A stretch of DNA of 64,000 nt. Source: a bacterium. Its GTDB lineage: Bacteria; JAMCPX01. The position numbers and the translations under genes were made by a program. The stretch is taken from NCBI GenBank assembly GCA_021787665.1, contig JAJYLN010000012.1, positions 1-64,000 on the forward strand, given 5' to 3'. Under the pieces are notes generated by a model, which saw only the letters and a list, made by a program, of their open reading frames with translations, was not told where the DNA came from and made no database searches. Below, in pieces: positions 8,655 through 16,578 of this stretch (positions within the stretch are counted from its first letter, which is position 1; each line of letters begins with the position of its first letter).

Positions 8655-9704
8655 ATGAAAAAAAAGGCCCTTTTGACCAGTGTCTTCATACTGCTCTCGG
8701 TTTCCTGCAACAAGGTACTCTCTTCGGGCAAAAACACCCTGATATTCTCGCACAAGCTGCACGTGACAACCAACGGTATAGACTGCCTCACGTGCCATGC
8801 AGGCATCGATACCACGACCACGACGGCCGGCAGTTACATTCCGAAGATGGACATCTGCTTCCAATGTCACAGTGACGCACAGAACAAGTGTACCATGTGC
8901 CACACGAACCCGGACAAGGCCGCGCCGTTTCCGATAGAGAAGCGTGACATCATTTTCCCCCACAAGTCCCACCTGCCGAGAGTCAAGGGCGATTGCACGT
9001 ACTGTCACACAAAGATACCCTTCGAAACAAGACCGAAGCCGGGCAATCTCCCCACGATGCAGGTATGTATGTCGTGCCACCAAAAGGACTATGACACCCT
9101 GCAATGCTCGAAATGTCATACCGCGCTCAGCTCGTTATCTATTGAAAGGCTGTCAAAATTCACGCACAATGCCGGCTTCAAGGAAGACCACGGCAAGTTT
9201 GCAAGGATGGATTCGAAGACGTGCGAGCAGTGCCATCAGCTGTCGTTCTGCAACAACTGTCACAACACCAATGCCAAGATACTCCCGGCGGTCCGTTATC
9301 CGGAAGCACCGCAGCAGCCGCTTATTCACCGGGGTGACTGGCTTGCCGTACACTCCATAGATGCGCAGCAGGACCCCATGGCATGCTACCGGTGTCACAC
9401 AGCATCCAACTGTCGTGACTGCCATCTGCGCCATGGAGTCGCTGCGAACGGATCGCCGAATACGGCCTCTCCCCACCCTGCAGGGACGGACTTTCTCTTT
9501 AACACGGCCTCGCCGCAGTTCCACGGAAGACTCGCCAGGCAGAACATCAACACTTGTGCGTCGTGTCATAGCGGCGGTGCGGACGCGGTGTGTATACAAT
9601 GCCACAAGGTCGGCGGCATAGGAGGCAACCCGCACCCCGCGGACTTCAGATCCAGCCTCTCTATGAACAAGGACAAGGTCTGTGTCGTCTGCCACGGACA
9701 ATGA
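8655..9704 (+). CDS. 13-haem c-type cytochrome, probably exported
   Basis: 349 residues with 13 CxxCH haem-binding motifs (CLTCH, CFQCH, CTMCH, CTYCH, CMSCH, CSKCH, CEQCH, CNNCH, CYRCH, CRDCH, CASCH, CIQCH, CVVCH), about one haem per 27 residues, plus many extra His for distal ligation. The N-terminus is a signal peptide; Cys18 in LLSVSC could be a lipidation site, though the lipobox is imperfect. The gene follows the beta-barrel gene by 12 bases behind AAAGAGGAGA. Multihaem cytochromes of this kind transfer electrons in the periplasm or through or onto the outer membrane. The physiological donor and acceptor are unknown. The haem count is direct from sequence. Confidence 0.9.
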   Translation: MKKKALLTSVFILLSVSCNKVLSSGKNTLIFSHKLHVTTNGIDCLTCHAGIDTTTTTAGSYIPKMDICFQCHSDAQNKCTMCHTNPDKAAPFPIEKRDIIFPHKSHLPRVKGDCTYCHTKIPFETRPKPGNLPTMQVCMSCHQKDYDTLQCSKCHTALSSLSIERLSKFTHNAGFKEDHGKFARMDSKTCEQCHQLSFCNNCHNTNAKILPAVRYPEAPQQPLIHRGDWLAVHSIDAQQDPMACYRCHTASNCRDCHLRHGVAANGSPNTASPHPAGTDFLFNTASPQFHGRLARQNINTCASCHSGGADAVCIQCHKVGGIGGNPHPADFRSSLSMNKDKVCVVCHGQ

Positions 9705-9856
9705 TAGGAAGTTCTGACGATGAGCCGGACCCTTGCTTTTCTGAAAAGAGGTAATACGTTTTCTAACCTCATGAAGTGCGTTACACTTGAAAGGTTGCTC
9801 CGTTCTGGACCATGCTGCAATTTATAAAGACATTCATAAAGAAAAAAGGAGCTCAT

Positions 9857-10462
9857 ATGGCAGCCCCAAAAAAGAAGACCAAGAAAGGGACAAAGGCCGT
9901 CAAGACCGTACGGCCGGCAGTCCGGCCCAAAGGTAAGGTGCGATCGGCAAAACTGAGATCCGGGAGGGCGCTGCGGAAGACGAAACCCGTACTGAAGGCC
10001 ACAACAGCCACAACGAAAGCGCCTCTGCAGAAAAGGCAAGCCGCCCACGGAGAGTATGAGCATATCAAACAGATGCTCCTGAAGATGAAAGCAGAAATCG
10101 TTGACCAGCTTGTGAAGAAGAAGTCTTCCCTGGAAGAGGAGAAGACTATCGAGATAGAAGACCTCGATGCAATAGCAGAGGACAGAAACAGGGAGTACGA
10201 GTACCTGCTGACGACCATGGACACGAAGAAGCTCAAACAGATCGACGAGGCGCTCACGAAGATAGAGAACAAGACCTACGGAGTATGCGAGGTGTGCGGC
10301 GAAGAAATACCCGTTGCGCGACTGAAGATATTGCCCTTCGCCAAACTCTGCATAGACTGTGCATCGAATGTGGAAAAAGAAGAGGCCTTGAAGCAGTCGC
10401 TCGAGAGCGAGAAAGACATCTTTACACCGGGCAATAGCGAGGAAGAGAACGATATAGAATAG
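9857..10462 (+). CDS. DksA/TraR-family zinc-finger protein with basic N-terminal tail
   Basis: 201 residues. Residues 1-65 are rich in Lys, Arg, Ala, Thr and Pro and look disordered. Residues 65-150 form a predicted coiled coil (DLDAIAEDRN region), and the C-terminal zinc finger has CEVC and CIDC pairs around residues 155-180. DksA-type proteins enter the RNA polymerase secondary channel; others in the family bind elsewhere, so a direct ppGpp-cofactor role is not certain. ATG at 9857 follows AAAAAGGAG; an upstream in-frame ATG at 9812 has no ribosome site. The gene stands alone, convergent with sat. Confidence 0.85.
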   Translation: MAAPKKKTKKGTKAVKTVRPAVRPKGKVRSAKLRSGRALRKTKPVLKATTATTKAPLQKRQAAHGEYEHIKQMLLKMKAEIVDQLVKKKSSLEEEKTIEIEDLDAIAEDRNREYEYLLTTMDTKKLKQIDEALTKIENKTYGVCEVCGEEIPVARLKILPFAKLCIDCASNVEKEEALKQSLESEKDIFTPGNSEEENDIE

Positions 10463-10665
10463 CGCCCCCCCTGCGCCGGTTACTACCTACGGCCCCGCGG
10501 ACGCACCGATAGCGTGCGCCAGCACCGTGCTCAAGTCCGACCTCTGCTCAAAGCGGGCTGCTCTGTGAAATCGGTCAGCCTCCCGTGCTTTCCATAAGCT
10601 CTCCGAACCTACCCCCGATCGCATGAGATCTTGCATCATCCACCCTTATTTTCAGCTCTTCCTTT

Positions 10666-11895
10666 TTACCTCTTTTCCATCCCTACGCCCTCGGACGCGG
10701 CGTGTGTTTTGATCTCCACCGTATGCTCGAGGTGCGCATAGTAGTCTTTCAGTATCTCCAGAACCTCGGGTCTGCTGAATTCCTCCGCTACCGGCTTACC
10801 TTCCGACAGGGACTTGCGCAGTGCAGTCCCGCTCAGGATGAGCCTGTCCTCTTTGCCATGCGGGCAGGTCTTGGTCGAAGCCATGCCCCTGCACTTGTAG
10901 CAGTAGAAGGTCCAGTCGATTTTGAAGGGCTTGAGCTCGAGCGCGTCCCTGGGTATCTCGTCGAATATCTTCTGGGAATCGAACGGACCGTAATAGCTGC
11001 CAACACCCGCGTGATCTCTGCCCACGATGAGGTGCGTGCAGCCGAAATTCTGTCTGAAAACGCCGTGCAGCAGCGCCTCGCGCGGGCCCGCATACCTCAT
11101 TTCCATGGGGTACCCGCCCATCAGGACGGTGTTCTTCACAAAATACCTGTCGACAAGAACATTGATGCACCTGGTCCGGACATTGGCCGGGATGTCCCCT
11201 TCCTTGAGCTTCCCGACGAGCTGATGGATAAACACGCCGTCCACGACCTCGATCGCAATCTTTGCGAGGTACTCGTGGGACCTGTGCATGGGATTGCGCA
11301 ACTGGAGGGCCGCTATCGTCTTCCATCCCTTCTCTTCGAAGCGTTTGCGGCTCTCCGCGGGCCTCATGTAGATGTCGCTGAACTGTTTTGGATATGAGCT
11401 CTCACTCAAAACCTTCACCGGACCAGCAAGATTTATATCGGCCTGAGCCATGACTTTTGCAACGCCGGGGTGTTCCCTATCGCCCGTCCTGAAAATCTCC
11501 GCGCATTCATACGCTTTATCGATGGTGTATTTCTCCTTTACCCTCATGGTCCCCATGACCTCTGAGGTCTCATCGTCCACGAGCGCCACCTCGGACCCGT
11601 TCTTCAGGCCTTCCGCAACAGACTTTTGTGCCGAAAGCGTTATCGGAATGGGCCAGAATAGTCCCGTGCTTGTCTTATACTCGGCACATACGCCCTTCCA
11701 GTCGTCATGCCCCATAAATCCATCAAGGGGGGTAAACGCACCTATCCCGAGCATGATGAGATCGGACGTCTCCCTGCTCGTCATGGTAACCTTGGGCAGT
11801 CCCTGGGCCTTTTTCAGCTCTTCCTCCCGTGCTTTCCCCTCCAAGAGGAGGGGCTTTAATACCTGAGAGCCATGCGGTGAAATCAGTGTTCCCAT
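10666..11895 (-). CDS. sat: Sulfate adenylyltransferase (ATP sulfurylase)
   Basis: 409-residue single-chain enzyme that makes adenosine phosphosulfate (APS) from sulfate and ATP, or runs in reverse in sulfur oxidation. The [11 protein letters not shown] and GRDHAGVG active-site motifs are intact. A Cys/His cluster (CYKC and CPHG) near residue 325-345 matches the zinc site of many sulfate-reducer and archaeal enzymes. Start ATG has an AAGGAGGT ribosome site. No APS reductase, dsr or APS kinase gene is nearby, so dissimilatory or assimilatory use cannot be decided here. It is the last gene of the minus-strand group, 116 bases after ridA. Confidence 0.96.
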   Translation of the reverse strand: MGTLISPHGSQVLKPLLLEGKAREEELKKAQGLPKVTMTSRETSDLIMLGIGAFTPLDGFMGHDDWKGVCAEYKTSTGLFWPIPITLSAQKSVAEGLKNGSEVALVDDETSEVMGTMRVKEKYTIDKAYECAEIFRTGDREHPGVAKVMAQADINLAGPVKVLSESSYPKQFSDIYMRPAESRKRFEEKGWKTIAALQLRNPMHRSHEYLAKIAIEVVDGVFIHQLVGKLKEGDIPANVRTRCINVLVDRYFVKNTVLMGGYPMEMRYAGPREALLHGVFRQNFGCTHLIVGRDHAGVGSYYGPFDSQKIFDEIPRDALELKPFKIDWTFYCYKCRGMASTKTCPHGKEDRLILSGTALRKSLSEGKPVAEEFSRPEVLEILKDYYAHLEHTVEIKTHAASEGVGMEKR

Positions 11896-12011
11896 TTGTT
11901 GCTACCTCCTTTTTCCTTTTTTCCGTTTCAATGAAATTCTTGTCTTGTGGTCGCCCCCCCCTTTTTATACTTGTAGCCGGCCACCGTGATCCGGGAAGGG
12001 GAAAAGCGGCC

Positions 12012-12389
12012 TCAGGCGTGCGCGATGATGTCGAGTTCCACCCGTGCTCCCTTGGGCAGGGCGCTAACAAAAACGGTCGTCCGGGCGGGTGGGGCGTCGC
12101 TGAAGTAACCCGCGTAGACCGTGTTGAAGGCACCGAAGTCGTCTGCGTCGACAAGATACGCGGTCACTCTGACGACATGCCCCATGCCGATCCCCCGCTC
12201 TTCCAGTGCATCCCTGACGGCGCTGAGTATGGTCCGTGTCTGCACAGCCACGCCGCCGTCCACGACCTTGTCGTCCGAAGGCTCCAGCGCTATCTGGCCG
12301 GACAGGAACAGGAACCCGCCGCTTTCAACGATCTGCGAATAAGGTCCCATGGGCTTAGGCAGCCTGCTGCTCGCTGCGACGCGCTTCAC
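12012..12389 (-). CDS. ridA: RidA-family enamine/imine deaminase
   Basis: 125-residue YjgF/YER057c/UK114 protein. It keeps the GPYSQ motif near residue 15-19, the SGQIAL strand and the C-terminal RVELDIIAHA segment; an Arg in PPARTTV corresponds to the catalytic Arg of RidA. Members hydrolyse reactive 2-aminoacrylate made by PLP enzymes. The GTG start overlaps the relA/spoT stop (GTGA) and uses a GGGGAGG site inside that gene, so translation is coupled. Confidence 0.93.
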   Translation of the reverse strand: MKRVAASSRLPKPMGPYSQIVESGGFLFLSGQIALEPSDDKVVDGGVAVQTRTILSAVRDALEERGIGMGHVVRVTAYLVDADDFGAFNTVYAGYFSDAPPARTTVFVSALPKGARVELDIIAHA

Positions 12390-14548
12390 GATGCCTCCCC
12401 GGACAGAATCCTCTCCACGTTCGTGACATTCTTTATCTTCGATATGCTGTTCACGACCTCCCGTAACTGGTGGGTGTCACGAACCGCAATCTCGAACATC
12501 AGGGTTGACTTCTGATTCCTGTCCGGCGCGACGGACGCCCGTATGATGTTTACCCCGAGCGTCGAGATGGAATTTGTTATACCGGCGAGCAGGCCGGGCT
12601 TGTCCACGCCTGTTACCATGATCTTCACGGGCCTCAGAATATTGCTCGCGGCATGCCACTCGGCCTCAATCTTGCGCTCCGGATCCAGCTCGATAGTCTT
12701 GGGACAGCTTGCCGTATGGATCGTGATACCCCTGCCCCTGGTGATGAAGCCGACAATGGGGTCACCCACAATGGGATTGCAACAGTGGGCGAACCTCACG
12801 AGGATATCGTCCATGCCCTTTATCTTCACCGCACTGGACGATTTCCTCGCCACCAGCTTGAAGAGCTTCGATATCGTGCTGTCGGTCTGCGGCCGCTGCT
12901 CCTTGAGCTTATCGATCGGGATCAGGTGCTTAATGGTCTGGAGCGGGGAGAGCTTCCCGTACCCGATCTGCGAGTACAGGTTGTCGATGTTCTTCAGGTT
13001 TGCATCAGCGAGGTACTTGTCTATCTCGGTTGAGTTTACGAACTTCGAGAAATCGAGGTTGAACTTGGTGAACTCACTCTCGAGTAGCTCCCTGCCTATC
13101 TTCTTGCTCTCCTCCCGTTCTTCCTTGCTGAGCCACTGCCTGATCTTCGCTTTCGTCTTCGATGCGGCGACGATCCGCAGCCAGTCCCTCGTTGGGTGCG
13201 CCGTGGGCGAGGTTACCAGCTCGACCGTATCTCCGTTTTTGAGCTGTGCCTTGAGAGGCACAATCTTGCCGTTGATCTTGGAGCTTGCGCAGTGGTTACC
13301 GATATCCGAGTGTATCGCATAAGCGAAGTCCAGCGGCGTCGCGCCGACCGGGAGCTCAATCACGTCGCCCCTGGGCGTAAACACATAGACCTCGTCCGGA
13401 AAGAGGTCGACCTTCACGAACTGCATAAAAGATTCCGGATCTTTCAAGTCCTGCTGCCACTCGATGAGATGGCGTATCCATCGGAAGGTGATGTCCTCCT
13501 TCGTCTCGAGCAGCTTGCCCTCCTTGTACTTCCAGTGTGCGGCGATGCCCTCTTCGGCGACCGTGTGCATATCGCGCGTCCGTATCTGTATCTCGACCCG
13601 TTCTCCCTTGGGCCCTATCACCGTGGTGTGGAGAGACTGGTACATGTTGGTCTTGGGCATGGCGATGTAGTCTTTGAACCTGTCCGGGACCGGCCGCCAT
13701 GTCGTATGAATGATGCCGAGTGCCTGATAGCAGTCCTTCACGGACTCCACGATGATCCGAAAGGCAGTAATGTCGTAGACCTGCTCGAAATCGAGGTTTG
13801 ACTTCTCCATCTTCTGATAGATGCCGTAAAGGTGCTTGGGTCTCCCGGTCACCTCTGCCTTCAGCCCATCCTTCGCGAGTGTCTCCGCGAGGATGTGCTC
13901 GACCTCGAGCACGTACTTCTCACGCTCCTTGCGGCTCTTGGCAACCATTTTCGAGAGGCGGTAGTAGAATTCTGGCTTCGTGAAGCGGAACGATAGGTCC
14001 TCGAGCTCGGACTTCAGCCAGTAGATGCCCAGCCGGTGCGCGATGGGGGCATAGATGTCAAGCGTCTCCTTCGCTATGCTTTCCCGCTTCTCCTCCGGCA
14101 TGTACTCGAGCGTTCTCATGTTGTTGAGCCTGTCAGCGAGCTTGATGATGATAACCCGAATGTCTTTCGCCATTGCAATGAGCATCTTGCGGAAATTTTC
14201 CGCCTGCTTTGCAACCTCGGTGTTGAACGTGATGTTGCTTATCTTCGTGACGCCCTCGACCAGGCCGGCAACCTCCGGGCCGAACAGCTCGGTGATCTCC
14301 TCCACGGTCGCCCACGTGTCTTCTACGGTATCGTGCAGCAGACCAGCAGCGATGGTGGGCACGTCCATCTTCAGGGACGCGAGTATCCCCGCGACTTCCA
14401 TAGGGTGTATGAGGTATGGTTCACCGGACATACGTACCTGTCCGTTGTGCACCTTGGCGGAGAAGACGTACGCCTTGTTGATCAGATCTACATCGGCATC
14501 AGGATTATAGGAAAGAATCTTCTCATGGATTTCGTTCAGCCTGATCAT
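12386..14548 (-). CDS. spoT: Bifunctional (p)ppGpp synthetase/hydrolase (RelA/SpoT)
   Basis: 720 residues, full-length Rel. The N-terminal HD hydrolase domain has LLHDTVEDT intact (about residues 70-78). The synthetase domain has the GRPKHLYG motif near residue 240. TGS domain at about 380-440 and C-terminal ACT domain at about 645-720 complete the protein. The intact HD motif argues for hydrolase as well as synthetase activity. It is probably the only long Rel protein of the organism, as in most non-gamma-proteobacteria. It lies downstream of rpoZ by about 55 bases, the common rpoZ-spoT pairing, and overlaps ridA. Confidence 0.95.
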   Translation of the reverse strand: MIRLNEIHEKILSYNPDADVDLINKAYVFSAKVHNGQVRMSGEPYLIHPMEVAGILASLKMDVPTIAAGLLHDTVEDTWATVEEITELFGPEVAGLVEGVTKISNITFNTEVAKQAENFRKMLIAMAKDIRVIIIKLADRLNNMRTLEYMPEEKRESIAKETLDIYAPIAHRLGIYWLKSELEDLSFRFTKPEFYYRLSKMVAKSRKEREKYVLEVEHILAETLAKDGLKAEVTGRPKHLYGIYQKMEKSNLDFEQVYDITAFRIIVESVKDCYQALGIIHTTWRPVPDRFKDYIAMPKTNMYQSLHTTVIGPKGERVEIQIRTRDMHTVAEEGIAAHWKYKEGKLLETKEDITFRWIRHLIEWQQDLKDPESFMQFVKVDLFPDEVYVFTPRGDVIELPVGATPLDFAYAIHSDIGNHCASSKINGKIVPLKAQLKNGDTVELVTSPTAHPTRDWLRIVAASKTKAKIRQWLSKEEREESKKIGRELLESEFTKFNLDFSKFVNSTEIDKYLADANLKNIDNLYSQIGYGKLSPLQTIKHLIPIDKLKEQRPQTDSTISKLFKLVARKSSSAVKIKGMDDILVRFAHCCNPIVGDPIVGFITRGRGITIHTASCPKTIELDPERKIEAEWHAASNILRPVKIMVTGVDKPGLLAGITNSISTLGVNIIRASVAPDRNQKSTLMFEIAVRDTHQLREVVNSISKIKNVTNVERILSGEAS

Positions 14549-14603
14549 GGTCTATGCGCGGGCAGGACCGCTGTCATGAGGCCGTACCACCCTGTCATGC
14601 AAA

Positions 14604-14816
14604 TTACCTTCTTTTTTTGGGGATGCCGACCGTGTACGGGATCTTGCCGGCAGCGATCTCCCGAAGGGCTAGGACCACCTCCCTGTTGTCGTCCTTGTTG
14701 TCGATGAGCGCGTGGGCGCCCTTGATCAGCTGCTTTGCCCTCTTCATAACAAGCTGTGTGAGTATGAACCTGTTATTGGTAATCTTGAGCGAGTCTTCCA
14801 CTGTTACTCTTGCCAT
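14604..14816 (-). CDS. rpoZ: RNA polymerase omega subunit
   Basis: 70-residue omega subunit. The start MARVTVEDSL and the following RFILTQLVMKRAKQL helix are typical, as is the EIAAGKI segment. Omega helps fold beta-prime and contributes to the ppGpp site of RNA polymerase, which fits its place directly upstream of relA/spoT. A ribosome site (GGAGAAGGAAC) precedes the ATG. Confidence 0.95.
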   Translation of the reverse strand: MARVTVEDSLKITNNRFILTQLVMKRAKQLIKGAHALIDNKDDNREVVLALREIAAGKIPYTVGIPKKRR

Positions 14817-14865
14817 TGTTCCTTCTCCTTACTTACTCTTATTGTACTATTCCTGTCGCCGGGTG

Positions 14866-16578
14866 TCAATTCCGCGAGCTCACGACGTCCTTCACGACGA
14901 GTTCTACGCTCTCGGAGCCGTTGTACACATTGTTTCTGACATAATAGGCTATGTTAGCATACTTTGGCAAGCTGTCGATGGACGCGACCGCATTGAACGA
15001 CACGAGGTTCATTATGGAGCCGTCCTGTACTCCCCGACATCTCAGGACGTTGTTCTTCAGCATGACCGGGTCGGCGATCTTGACGTCGTACGAGGTGAAC
15101 ACGGGCTCGGCGTTGCCGGGACCGTACGGCATCAGGAGCCCCAGGTCGCTGACGAGCTTCTTCGTGATCTCCCGGAATCCCAGTACCGCGTCTATGCTCA
15201 GCGAGGGGACGAGCATGTCCTGTGTTAGTGTCGCATCGAGTAGCCTGTAGAAGTCGTCCCTGAAGCTCTTCAGGTTCTCCGCTTTTATCAGGAGCCCCGC
15301 CGCGAGCCGGTGCCCTCCGAATCCCACGAGATACTCGCTGAGCTCCTTCAGCGTCTCGTAGATGTGGATCGGCTTGATGCTCCTTGCCGATCCCTTCCCC
15401 ATACCGCTATCCAGCGATATCAGGATCGTGGGCCTGTAGTAGGCCTCGACGAGCTTGGAGGCCACGATGCCGATGACGCCGGGGTGCCATTCCTCGGACG
15501 CAAGCACTATCCCCTTGCTTCCCAGCATGAACGGATCCTTCCTGATGAGCTCAAGGGCGTTCCTGAATATCCTCTGCTCGATCTGCTGCCGGTCGGTATT
15601 GATCCTGTCGAGCGTATCGGCAAGCCTGGCGGCGAGCAGCGGATTGTCGGCGGTCAGGAGCTGTACGCCTATGGCAGGATTGTCGAGTCTGCCTGCCGCG
15701 TTTATCCTCGGAGCGATCCTGAAGCTCACGTCCGACGCACGAACATCGCCGGACAACGAGGAGATATCCTTGAGCGCCTGTATCCCGAACCGCTCGGACT
15801 TCTGGAGTTCCGGCATACCCGCGCTGATAAAAGTCCTGTTCTCTCCCACGAGCGGGACGATGTCCGCAATCGTCCCCAGCGCTACGAGATCCAGGTAGTG
15901 CTTCAGGTTCGGCATCTCCGCATGATTGAAGAACCCTTCCTTCTTCATCGTGCTGCGCAGCGCCATCAGCAGGTTGAAGGCCACGCCCACTCCTGCGATG
16001 ACACTGAGATCCTCGACACTGTTGTTCTTCGGGTCAAGGATGGCGTACGCCGGGGGCATGGTGTCCGGGATCTCGTGGTGGTCCGCTATGATAGTGTCAA
16101 TGTTGTTCTGTTGTGCGAACTGTATCTCATCGTTGTTCGCTATGCCGCAGTCGAGCGTAATGAGGAGGCTGTACCCGTTGCTGACGAACCGCTTGATGCT
16201 GCCGATGTGGAGGCCATAGCCCTCGTCGAGCCTGCTCGGGATGTGGTAGTCCACGCTCGCGCCGACCGACTTCATGTAGAGGTACACCACAGACACCGCG
16301 GAAATACCGTCGACGTCGTAGTCTCCGTACAGCATGATCTTCTCCCGCCTCTTCAGGGCAAGGATTATCCTGTCCACGGCACGCTCCATACCTTCTATGA
16401 GGAACGGCGAAGGAAGATGCCGGAGGGCCGGGTGCAAGAACTGGTGCGCCTTTTCCGGGTCGGTAATTCCCCGGTTTATCAGGATGGTCGACAGAACGTC
16501 CGATATACCCGCGCTGCGCGACAGCCCCCTGACGGTGTCGTTCGGGGGACTGGTCCTGCTCTCCCACCGTCGCGCCAT
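14866..16578 (-). CDS. recJ: Single-stranded-DNA-specific exonuclease RecJ
   Basis: 570-residue 5'-3' single-strand exonuclease of the DHH superfamily. Visible motifs include GDYDVDGIS (motif I), LDCGI, ADHHE (the DHH site) and GGHRLAAGL of the DHHA1 domain; a C-terminal OB-like domain follows. The protein acts in RecF-pathway recombination and mismatch repair. ATG at 16578 overlaps the secDF stop (TGATG); a GTG one codon earlier is equally compatible with the AGAGGA ribosome site. Confidence 0.94.
   Translation of the reverse strand: MARRWESRTSPPNDTVRGLSRSAGISDVLSTILINRGITDPEKAHQFLHPALRHLPSPFLIEGMERAVDRIILALKRREKIMLYGDYDVDGISAVSVVYLYMKSVGASVDYHIPSRLDEGYGLHIGSIKRFVSNGYSLLITLDCGIANNDEIQFAQQNNIDTIIADHHEIPDTMPPAYAILDPKNNSVEDLSVIAGVGVAFNLLMALRSTMKKEGFFNHAEMPNLKHYLDLVALGTIADIVPLVGENRTFISAGMPELQKSERFGIQALKDISSLSGDVRASDVSFRIAPRINAAGRLDNPAIGVQLLTADNPLLAARLADTLDRINTDRQQIEQRIFRNALELIRKDPFMLGSKGIVLASEEWHPGVIGIVASKLVEAYYRPTILISLDSGMGKGSARSIKPIHIYETLKELSEYLVGFGGHRLAAGLLIKAENLKSFRDDFYRLLDATLTQDMLVPSLSIDAVLGFREITKKLVSDLGLLMPYGPGNAEPVFTSYDVKIADPVMLKNNVLRCRGVQDGSIMNLVSFNAVASIDSLPKYANIAYYVRNNVYNGSESVELVVKDVVSSRN

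Noticed and set aside
9720-9827. 35-codon frame between the cytochrome and the DksA-like gene, with AGGAAG upstream
   Set aside because: Composition does not look like a conserved small protein and nothing else supports it; likely chance.
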